Positions 6,159 through 11,615 of a stretch of 11,615 nucleotides of DNA are shown here, in pieces. This DNA comes from an uncultured Erysipelotrichaceae bacterium (lineage in GTDB: Bacteria; Bacillota_I; Bacilli_A; Erysipelotrichales; Erysipelotrichaceae). The notes under the pieces were generated by a model that saw only the letters and a program-made list of their open reading frames with translations, was not told the DNA's origin and did not search any database. The position numbers and the translations under genes are program-made. Each line of letters opens with the position of its first letter. The stretch's first letter is position 1. The stretch is taken from contig ONOV01000168.1 in assembly GCA_900319505.1 (NCBI GenBank), positions 1 to 11,615 on the forward strand, given 5' to 3'.

Positions 6159-6964
6159 AAAAACTGGTATCTGTAAGTGTTGCCGCGCTGATGGCACTGA
6201 GTCTTTCCGCATGCGGTTCCAGCGCGGCTTCTTCCGCTTCAACCGCAGCCGCCGCAGATGACTCCCTGCAGAAGGTAAAGGATGCAGGCGAGCTGAGAAT
6301 CGGGCTTGAAGGAGACTGGCAGCCGTTCTCCTACCATGATGAGAACGACAATCTTGTCGGTTATGATGTGGAAGTAGCCCAGAATGTTGCCAGGCGCCTG
6401 GGCGTAAAGGCAGACATTACAGAAGGGGCCTGGGATGGTCTTCTGACGGGTCTGTCCACAGGTGTCTATGATGTTGTTGTCAACGGGGTTGATGTGACCG
6501 GGAAAAGAGAAAAGACATTTGATTTCTCTGATCCGTATGCTTATGACCATATTGATCTTGTGGTGCGCAAGGACAATGATACGATCAAGACATTTGAAGA
6601 TCTCAAGGGCTCTACTACTGCCAACTCTACCGGCTCCACCTATGCCCAGATGGGTGAGGATTACGGGGCAAAGGTATCCAATGTGCCGACACTGGCGGAA
6701 ACAATGACGCTGGTTCTTAACGGTACCGTACAGGCAACCATCAATGCGGACACATCCGTACAGGATTATCTCAATACAACTGGAGAAACAAACCTGAAGG
6801 TTGTAGATCAGTCTGATGATGTGACCGAGTATGCCATTCCGATGAAGAAGGGTTCTGATACGCTGCGCAAGGCGATCAATGATGCCCTGCAGGATATGCG
6901 GGATGATGGTACGCTCAAGTCATTATCTGAGAAATACTTCGGTGCGGATCTGACCGAAGCGTAA
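6155..6964 (+). CDS. Polar amino acid (probably cystine) ABC transporter substrate-binding lipoprotein
   Basis: This 269-residue protein captures the amino acid outside the cell. A lipoprotein signal peptide (M-K-K-L then a hydrophobic core) ends in the lipobox L-S-A-C with lipidated Cys20, then a Ser/Ala linker to about 36. The family 3 solute-binding domain occupies about 44-266. The ligand-contacting segment G-V-D-V-T-G-K-R at 111-118 includes the arginine that usually binds the ligand carboxylate. Asp199 (I-N-A-D) is in the usual amino-group-binding place. Local matches to the cystine-binding protein FliY/TcyJ (the start G-L-E-G, the middle W-D-G and the end L-S-E-K-Y-F-G-A-D) support cystine or a related ligand. 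AGGAGGA lies about 6 bases before the ATG. It is the last gene of the operon, followed immediately by a terminator. Confidence 0.93.
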   Translation: MKKLVSVSVAALMALSLSACGSSAASSASTAAAADDSLQKVKDAGELRIGLEGDWQPFSYHDENDNLVGYDVEVAQNVARRLGVKADITEGAWDGLLTGLSTGVYDVVVNGVDVTGKREKTFDFSDPYAYDHIDLVVRKDNDTIKTFEDLKGSTTANSTGSTYAQMGEDYGAKVSNVPTLAETMTLVLNGTVQATINADTSVQDYLNTTGETNLKVVDQSDDVTEYAIPMKKGSDTLRKAINDALQDMRDDGTLKSLSEKYFGADLTEA

Positions 6965-6967
6965 GGA

Positions 6968-7000
6968 AAGGATGCGTGTGATGACACGCATTTTTCTTTT
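6968..7000 (+). terminator. Rho-independent terminator of the ABC operon
   Basis: ATGCGTGT (6972-6979) pairs perfectly with ACACGCAT (6984-6991) around the loop GATG. The stem extends by two G-T and two A-T pairs, and the transcript runs into TTTTCTTTT. It starts within 10 bases of the stop codon. Its loop and 3' arm also contain the best -35 candidate of the next gene. Confidence 0.85.
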
Positions 7001-7010
7001 GTTGTAAGAT
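6981..7010 (+). promoter_or_regulatory. Candidate promoter giving a leaderless mRNA
   Basis: ATGACA (6981-6986, 5 of 6 to TTGACA) and TAAGAT (7005-7010, 4 of 6 to TATAAT) are 18 bp apart. A start 6-7 bases after the -10 falls on or next to the ATG at 7017. No Shine-Dalgarno sequence is present in 6992-7016. The -35 overlaps the preceding terminator hairpin. Confidence 0.5.
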
Positions 7011-7016
7011 ACACGT

Positions 7017-9494
7017 ATGAAAAATATCGTAACAGGTATTCTGGCCCACGTTGATGCAGGCAAGACAACGTGCATTGAGGCCATGTTATATGAAACCGGA
7101 AAGATCCGCAGAAGAGGCCGGGTAGACCATGGGGATACGGTGCTGGACTATGATGAGCAGGAACGCAGCCACGGCATTACGATCTATGACAAGGATGCCC
7201 TGCTGGACTGGAAAGGGGACCGGATCTTTGTCATTGATACTCCGGGTCATGTGGATTTCAGTGCGGAGATGGAACGCACACTGCAGGTGCTGGACCTTGC
7301 AGTACTTGTGATTTCCGGTCTTGATGGGGTGCAGAGCCATACGGAGACAATCTGGAAGTGCCTGGCCCATTACCATATTCCGGTACTTGTCTTTGTGAAC
7401 AAGATGGATATTGCCCGCTTTACAGAAGAAGAACTGCTGGCAGATCTTAAAAAGCGCTGCAGCAGTAATATGATTGCCCTGCAGGATGAAAACGTGCAGG
7501 AAGAAGAAGCCACCATCAATGAAGCTATCATGAATGCCTACTTTGAAACAGGGGATATCCCGCAGTCCTTACTGCAGGAAGCTTTTGCGTCCCGCTCCTT
7601 CTTTCCGGTTGTGTTCGGCAGTGCTTTAAAGGGTAACAATATCGACTGTCTGCTGGATGCGATTGATGCCTTCAGTATGGAAAAACAGTATCCGGAGGAA
7701 TTCGGGGCAAAGGTATATCAGATTACAGAAGATAAAGAAGGAAACAGACTGACGCATCTCAAAGTAACCGGCGGTGTGCTGCAGGCCAGAGCCAGGATCA
7801 ATGAAGAAGAAAAGGCGGATCAGCTGCGCATGTATACCGGGGAAAGCTATCAGATGGTGCAGCAGGCAGAAGCCGGTACGATTGTAGCAGTCAAGGGCTT
7901 GAAAAGTACATATGCCGGACAGGGGCTTGGCTTTGAAGAGGACAGCGGGGCACCGATGTTATCCGGGTGTCTTGACTATGTGCTTCTGACTGAAGAAGGA
8001 ACGGATATTCTGGCGCTGAATGAAGTGTGCAATGAGCTGGCAGCAGAGGATCCGCAGTTAAGCATAGATATGGATGAAGTGCATCATGCCATTCATGTAC
8101 GGATCATGGGGGACATGCAGAGAGAGGTTCTGCAGAAGAAGATCTATGAGCGCTCCGGCATTCAGGTCGGTTTTGCCTCTCAGGGCATTGTGTATCAGGA
8201 GACGATCCGTGACAGTGTGATCGGAGTAGGGCATTTTGAACCGTTAAGACATTATGCAGAAGTGGTGGTCAGACTCGATCCATTACCCAGAGGAACAGGC
8301 ATGGAAGTGGTGTCCGAAGTGCCAAACGGCATGTTGTCGGGCATGTTTGAGCGTTCCATTCTTTCTGCTTTGAACCGGCCGATGAAAGGTGTACTGACCG
8401 GGGCTTATCTGACGGATGTGAAGATTACTCTGATTGGCGGCAAAGGATCGCTGAAACACACTAACGGCGGTGACTTCCGCCAGGCAGCCCGCCGGGCGGT
8501 AAGACAGGGGTTGATGAAAGCAGACTGTGTGCTGCTGGAGCCTTTTGTGCATTTTCATCTGGAAGTGCCTTCTTCTGTTCTTTCAAGGGCACTGTATGAT
8601 CTTGATACAAAGAAGTGTCAGTTTGAAATCAAATCTTCGGATGAGACAGCGGTCATTGAAGGCAGCGGTCCCTTGAGAACCATGCATAACTACATGAGTG
8701 ATCTGAATGCCTATGCCCATGGGGCAGGCAGATACACGGCCATGATGGATGGGGCAAGAGAAGTGGAGGATCAGGAAAAGATCATTGCCGAAAAGGATTA
8801 TGATCCTTTAATGGATATCCGCAATCCGGTCGGTTCCATCTTCTGTGCTGCTGGAGCCGGGTATTATGTGGAATGGGATGAAGTGGAAGAGCACATGCAT
8901 ATTGATCTGAAGGAGGGAAGTGAGGGCTCTTCCTACCGCCATGAGACAATGAAGGTTGCAAAGGAAGATCTCAAGAGAATCCTTGCCAGTGCCGGCAGTA
9001 ATAACCGCAATGAAAAGAAAAAGGTGAAGCCGGCTAAGAAAGAAGAAGATAAAAGAACGCATGTGGAGATCAGGGAACAGAAAAAGCTGCCGAAGCGCTA
9101 CATCATTGACGGTTATAACTGCCTGTATGGATGGAAGTCCATGGAAGGGTTCCGCAATGAAGAGCTCGGGGCAGCCCGGGATCATCTGATTGATATTCTG
9201 TTTAACTACCAGGCGTATCTCAAATGCCCGATGACGGTTGTGTTTGACGGGTATAAACGCAGGGATAATGCCGGTTCTGTGGAGAAGCGGGGCGACATGG
9301 AAATTGTGTTTACCCCTACGGATATTACCGCGGATGCCTGGATTGAAAAAGAGGCATATGACTGTAAGGGAAAGTATGATCTGACGGTGGTGACCGGGGA
9401 TGCGCTCATCCAGAATTCGGTGCTGGCGTCCGGTGCGGCAAGAATGAGCGCAAGAGAGCTGGAACAGCAGATCAGACTGAAGATGGTTCTCTGA
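7017..9494 (+). CDS. EF-G/Tet(M)-family translational GTPase fused to a C-terminal NYN (YacP-like) domain
   Basis: The 825-residue protein joins a ribosome-binding GTPase to a putative RNase. G motifs: A-H-V-D-A-G-K-T (10-17), switch I G-I-T-I (53-56) preceded by His52 where Arg is usual, D-T-P-G-H (74-78), N-K-M-D (128-131) and S-A-L-K (202-205). Domains II, III, IV and V follow to about 580, with domain V opening at L-L-E-P-F (506-510). A charged linker (about 640-690, rich in Lys/Glu) leads to an NYN domain at 693-825 with candidate metal-binding acids Asp698 (I-D-G-Y-N), Asp744 (V-F-D-G-Y), Asp773 (T-A-D-A-W) and Asp795 (T-G-D). Tet(M) is near 640 residues and lacks this part. The Tyr-Ser-Pro loop of Tet(M) domain IV is replaced (475-487), so tetracycline protection is unlikely. 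The N-terminus fixes the start at 7017 despite no ribosome binding site. Function is unknown; ribosome rescue or quality control is inference. Confidence 0.88.
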   Translation: MKNIVTGILAHVDAGKTTCIEAMLYETGKIRRRGRVDHGDTVLDYDEQERSHGITIYDKDALLDWKGDRIFVIDTPGHVDFSAEMERTLQVLDLAVLVISGLDGVQSHTETIWKCLAHYHIPVLVFVNKMDIARFTEEELLADLKKRCSSNMIALQDENVQEEEATINEAIMNAYFETGDIPQSLLQEAFASRSFFPVVFGSALKGNNIDCLLDAIDAFSMEKQYPEEFGAKVYQITEDKEGNRLTHLKVTGGVLQARARINEEEKADQLRMYTGESYQMVQQAEAGTIVAVKGLKSTYAGQGLGFEEDSGAPMLSGCLDYVLLTEEGTDILALNEVCNELAAEDPQLSIDMDEVHHAIHVRIMGDMQREVLQKKIYERSGIQVGFASQGIVYQETIRDSVIGVGHFEPLRHYAEVVVRLDPLPRGTGMEVVSEVPNGMLSGMFERSILSALNRPMKGVLTGAYLTDVKITLIGGKGSLKHTNGGDFRQAARRAVRQGLMKADCVLLEPFVHFHLEVPSSVLSRALYDLDTKKCQFEIKSSDETAVIEGSGPLRTMHNYMSDLNAYAHGAGRYTAMMDGAREVEDQEKIIAEKDYDPLMDIRNPVGSIFCAAGAGYYVEWDEVEEHMHIDLKEGSEGSSYRHETMKVAKEDLKRILASAGSNNRNEKKKVKPAKKEEDKRTHVEIREQKKLPKRYIIDGYNCLYGWKSMEGFRNEELGAARDHLIDILFNYQAYLKCPMTVVFDGYKRRDNAGSVEKRGDMEIVFTPTDITADAWIEKEAYDCKGKYDLTVVTGDALIQNSVLASGAARMSARELEQQIRLKMVL

Positions 9495-9594
9495 TTTCTC
9501 TGATGAAAGCTTCTATATCGCTGCGGGCGTGAAGCGGATAGAGAATGCCGCAGGGAATGGTATAGTTCCATTCCACGGGTATGGTGTGAGCCGG
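9472..9594 (-). pseudogene. Relic resembling the C-terminus of a LysR-family regulator
   Basis: One minus-strand frame reads without stops from 9594 to a TGA at 9474-9472. It has a protein-like composition: I-P-V-E-W-N-Y-T-I-P-C-G-I-L-Y-P (codons 9580-9533), then D-I-E-A-F-I-R-E-I-R-E. This W ... P-x-G-I-L-Y ... F-I pattern is how many LysR-type regulators end. A stop (9597-9595) lies directly before it and there is no start with a ribosome binding site. The upstream DNA is a terminator and the tldD promoter. About 40 codons remain, overlapping the 3' end of the GTPase gene by 23 bases. I read it as the leftover of a deleted gene; chance resemblance is possible. Confidence 0.42.
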
Positions 9595-9624
9595 TCAGTG
9601 ATGAACAGTACAATAAGCTTGACT

Positions 9625-9655
9625 GAGGCAGGTGCACAGGCATCTGCTTCTTTTT
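9625..9655 (+). terminator. Rho-independent terminator after the GTPase-NYN gene
   Basis: An 11-bp stem (9625-9635 with 9640-9650), including two G-T pairs, closes the loop ACAG and is followed by TTTTT. It lies 130 bases after the GTPase stop codon, beyond the regulator relic, and ends just before the tldD promoter. The other plus-strand terminators here sit right at stop codons. Confidence 0.8.
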
Positions 9656-9656
9656 G

Positions 9657-9670
9657 TGTTAAGATATAAC
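9657..9670 (+). promoter_or_regulatory. Extended -10 promoter of tldD/tldE
   Basis: TGTTAAGAT (9657-9665) has the TGn extension before a TAAGAT -10. An alternative TATAAC overlaps it at 9665-9670. No -35 is found at 16-18 bp; TTGACT at 9619-9624 is too far. Transcription would start near 9672, giving a leader of about 14 bases that contains the ribosome binding site AAAGGA (9673-9678). Confidence 0.5.
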
Positions 9671-9685
9671 TGAAAGGAATTTTTT

Positions 9686-11119
9686 ATGAAAGCACCATTT
9701 TCAGCTTATCTGAACCAGATTGAACCGGCTCTGCAGGAACTGATTCAAAGACTGGGTAAAAACTATGAATATGTCAGTGCACTGGCCACGGATTCGCCGG
9801 CATTCAGTGCCCAGGTGACCAAAGGCTCCATGAATATCAGTTCGGATGCACTGACCAGTGAAAGAGGCATTGTCTTCCGTTTATGTAAAAACGGACACTA
9901 CATGGAATATGCCCTGAATGAATTTGATCCGGACCATGTGGAGGAAACGGAAAAAGAGATTGAAGAGACCATGGCCATGCAGGAAAAAGTCCTGCAGGAA
10001 ACCGGTACAAAGATCTATGACACACCTGTGTTAAAGGATGAACCGGATGAGATCTTCTATGAGGCAGAGGCAGAAGAACTGCCGGAAGAAGCGGATGCGG
10101 AAGGGATCATGGCTGTTCTGAAGGAAAAGTATGATGAAACCGTCAAGGCACATCCGGAACTTCTGAATGTGTTTCTGAATGTATCTGCGACCCATATCAG
10201 CAAGATGTTTCTGAGTGCGCACAAGCATCTGAAGCAGAGCTATGTCATTTCCCAGATGTATGCCATGATGTTCGGTATGGCCGGGGATCATGTGGAACAG
10301 GGCATGGGCGCTGACAGCGGTTTATGCGGCCTTGAGATTCTGAAACATATGGATGAACAGATCAATAATGCCTTGCAGCAGCTGGATGCCCTTGTCCATG
10401 CCGGCCACATTATACCGGGTGAATATGAGATTGTAACCAGTCCTGAAGTGACCGGTGTCATTGCCCATGAAGCGTTCGGACACGGCATGGAGATGGACAT
10501 GTTTGTCAAAAACAGAGCATTAGCCAAAGAGAAGATGGGAACCAGAATCGGCAGTGATCTGGTCACCATGCATGAAGGTGCGCTCTGTGCCAAGGGTGTC
10601 ACATCCTATGCCTTTGATGATGAAGGCACACGGGCAGGTGATGTAACAGAGATACGAAACGGCATGCTTGAAAACGGCATTGCGGATGCACTGAGCGCCG
10701 CAAGACTCGGTATTGAGCCGACGGGCAATGGCAAGCGGCAGAACTTTGAGCATAAGGTCTATACCCGTATGACCAATACTTTGTTTGATTCCGGTACAGA
10801 CACCAGGGAAGAGATGATTGCCTCAATCAAGCACGGGTATCTTCTGGAAGGGCTCCGCTCCGGTATGGAAGATCCCAAGCACTGGGGCATTCAGTGCATT
10901 CTGCAGTTAGGCAGAGAGATCAAGGATGGAAAACTGACCGGAAAGGTTGTGGCACCGATTATCATGACCGGCTATGTACCGGATCTATTGGGCAGTATTT
11001 CCATGGCATCCAGAGACAGAGAGGTATTCGGTTCCGGCTACTGCGGCAAGGGTTATAAGGAGTTTGTCAAAGTAACGGACGGGGGACCATATCTCAAGAC
11101 GAAAGCGAGGCTCGGATAA
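9686..11119 (+). CDS. tldD: TldD-type metalloprotease subunit
   Basis: TldD and TldE (PmbA) form a heterodimeric cytoplasmic zinc protease that cuts unfolded peptides. In some bacteria it matures modified peptides such as microcin B17 and degrades CcdA. This 477-residue protein has the family length. The metal site is visible as H-E-A-F-G-H at 261-266 (His261, Glu262, His266), with the third ligand Cys453 in G-Y-C-G-K-G at 451-456. These sit within one residue of the E. coli positions as I remember them. The C-terminal G-G-P motif is at 466-468. An acidic insert at about 118-138 (Glu/Asp-rich) separates the N-terminal domain from the rest. AAAGGA 7 bases upstream supports the start. Its TAA overlaps the ATG of the partner gene, so the two subunits should be made in step. 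The zinc-binding subunit assignment is confident; the substrate is unknown. Confidence 0.92.
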   Translation: MKAPFSAYLNQIEPALQELIQRLGKNYEYVSALATDSPAFSAQVTKGSMNISSDALTSERGIVFRLCKNGHYMEYALNEFDPDHVEETEKEIEETMAMQEKVLQETGTKIYDTPVLKDEPDEIFYEAEAEELPEEADAEGIMAVLKEKYDETVKAHPELLNVFLNVSATHISKMFLSAHKHLKQSYVISQMYAMMFGMAGDHVEQGMGADSGLCGLEILKHMDEQINNALQQLDALVHAGHIIPGEYEIVTSPEVTGVIAHEAFGHGMEMDMFVKNRALAKEKMGTRIGSDLVTMHEGALCAKGVTSYAFDDEGTRAGDVTEIRNGMLENGIADALSAARLGIEPTGNGKRQNFEHKVYTRMTNTLFDSGTDTREEMIASIKHGYLLEGLRSGMEDPKHWGIQCILQLGREIKDGKLTGKVVAPIIMTGYVPDLLGSISMASRDREVFGSGYCGKGYKEFVKVTDGGPYLKTKARLG

Positions 11120-11615
11120 TGATCGATACTTTGAAGAAGCTGCTGGAAGAAAGCAGTGCAGATGCCTGGGAGATCCGGCAGGAGAATACCGAAGGATGGG
11201 AGTTCTACTTCATTAAGCATAAGCTCGATCAGAACAGAGCCAAGAAAGTGTCACATACCCATGTGACCGTATACAGACGGGAAGCAGAAGGCCTTGGCAG
11301 TGCCCAGGCGGAATTTGCCCCGACTGGTAATGAAGAGACATGGAAGAAACAGCTGGAGAAGCTGCTGGAAGAAGCAAAGTATTCTTTAAGTGCTCCGTAT
11401 GAACTTGTCAGGCCGGAGGAAGTCAAAGACTTCAAAGCCAGGGAAACAAAGATAGATATTCCTTCTGTTTCCAGTGCGTTCATGAAGACATTATGTGAGC
11501 TCGATGAAACTAAGACCCATGATGTCAATTCCTATGAGATCTTTGTACAGGAAAGAAAGAGCCGCTATATCAATTCTAATGGCGTGGATCTGGCCCAGAC
11601 TGTACCGTACTGCTT
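11119..11615 (+). CDS. TldE/PmbA-like protease partner subunit (5' part only)
   Basis: An open frame starts at the ATG that overlaps the tldD stop (TAATG) and runs off the window after 165 codons. The visible part matches the N-terminal domain of the TldD/PmbA family: M-I-D-T-L-K-K-L-L at the start, an amphipathic W-K-K-Q-L-E-K-L-L-E-E-A helix at about 75-87, and S-R-Y-I-N-S-N-G-V-D at about 148-157, the strand where family members carry R-x-x-N-S-x-G. Its position right after tldD supports it being the non-metal partner TldE, which lacks HExxxH, but the decisive region lies outside the window. GCGAGG at 11105-11110, inside tldD, could serve as its ribosome binding site. Confidence 0.82.
   Translation, partial: MIDTLKKLLEESSADAWEIRQENTEGWEFYFIKHKLDQNRAKKVSHTHVTVYRREAEGLGSAQAEFAPTGNEETWKKQLEKLLEEAKYSLSAPYELVRPEEVKDFKARETKIDIPSVSSAFMKTLCELDETKTHDVNSYEIFVQERKSRYINSNGVDLAQTVPYC

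Noticed and set aside
7017..8960. Tetracycline resistance gene of the tet(M) class
   Set aside because: The overall fold matches, but the domain IV loop needed to displace the drug is not conserved and the protein continues into an NYN domain. The surrounding genes look chromosomal, with no mobile element.
9619..9624. TTGACT as the -35 of the tldD promoter
   Set aside because: It is 35 bp from the TAAGAT, and no -10 lies at 16-18 bp from it.
9206..9643. 145-codon minus-strand open frame over the GTPase 3' end and the intergenic region
   Set aside because: Its composition is Ser/Arg/Leu shadow-like. The regulator-like residues are in a different minus-strand frame, reported as the relic.

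Overview
The window is compact bacterial chromosomal DNA, probably from a Bacillota (Firmicutes) anaerobe of the Erysipelotrichia/Clostridia kind. Reasons: strong Gram-positive-type ribosome binding sites (AAGGAGG-like), an LTA-synthase-type cell-envelope enzyme, a lipoprotein-anchored ABC binding protein, and a TetM/EF-G-like GTPase carrying a C-terminal NYN domain, an architecture I associate with gut Firmicutes. The taxon is an inference; there is no rRNA or other marker gene here. No mobile element, CRISPR array, tRNA or rRNA was seen.

Layout. (1) Positions 25-1997, minus strand: a two-gene operon, an ATP-grasp carboxylate-amine ligase followed by a small serine alpha/beta-hydrolase with a 4-base ATGA overlap, with its own promoter and a terminator overlapping the last stop codon. 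(2) Positions 2108-4626, plus strand: a stand-alone AroQ-type chorismate mutase, then a large membrane LTA-synthase-like phosphatase-superfamily enzyme with an unusual C-terminal domain. A block of phased 11-bp repeats resembling PhoP/PhoB-type boxes precedes the second gene. (3) Positions 4718-6964, plus strand: a complete polar amino acid ABC importer (permease, ATPase, lipoprotein), most like cystine systems, with its own promoter and terminator. (4) Positions 7017-9494, plus strand: an EF-G/Tet(M)-family GTPase fused to a YacP-like NYN nuclease domain, apparently with a leaderless mRNA. (5) Positions 9495-9685: an intergenic stretch with a minus-strand relic resembling a LysR regulator C-terminus, a strong terminator and an extended -10 promoter. 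(6) From 9686 to the end, plus strand: tldD and the start of its partner tldE/pmbA, coupled by a TAATG overlap and cut by the window edge.

How they fit together. Each block has its own signals and the blocks look functionally separate: an uncharacterised ligase/hydrolase pair, aromatic biosynthesis, cell-envelope polymer synthesis, amino acid import, a ribosome-associated GTPase/nuclease, and a heterodimeric TldD/E protease. The parts most likely to be undescribed are the GTPase-NYN fusion, the ATP-grasp/hydrolase pair, and the LTA-synthase-like protein with its TIG-like tail and phased repeats upstream.
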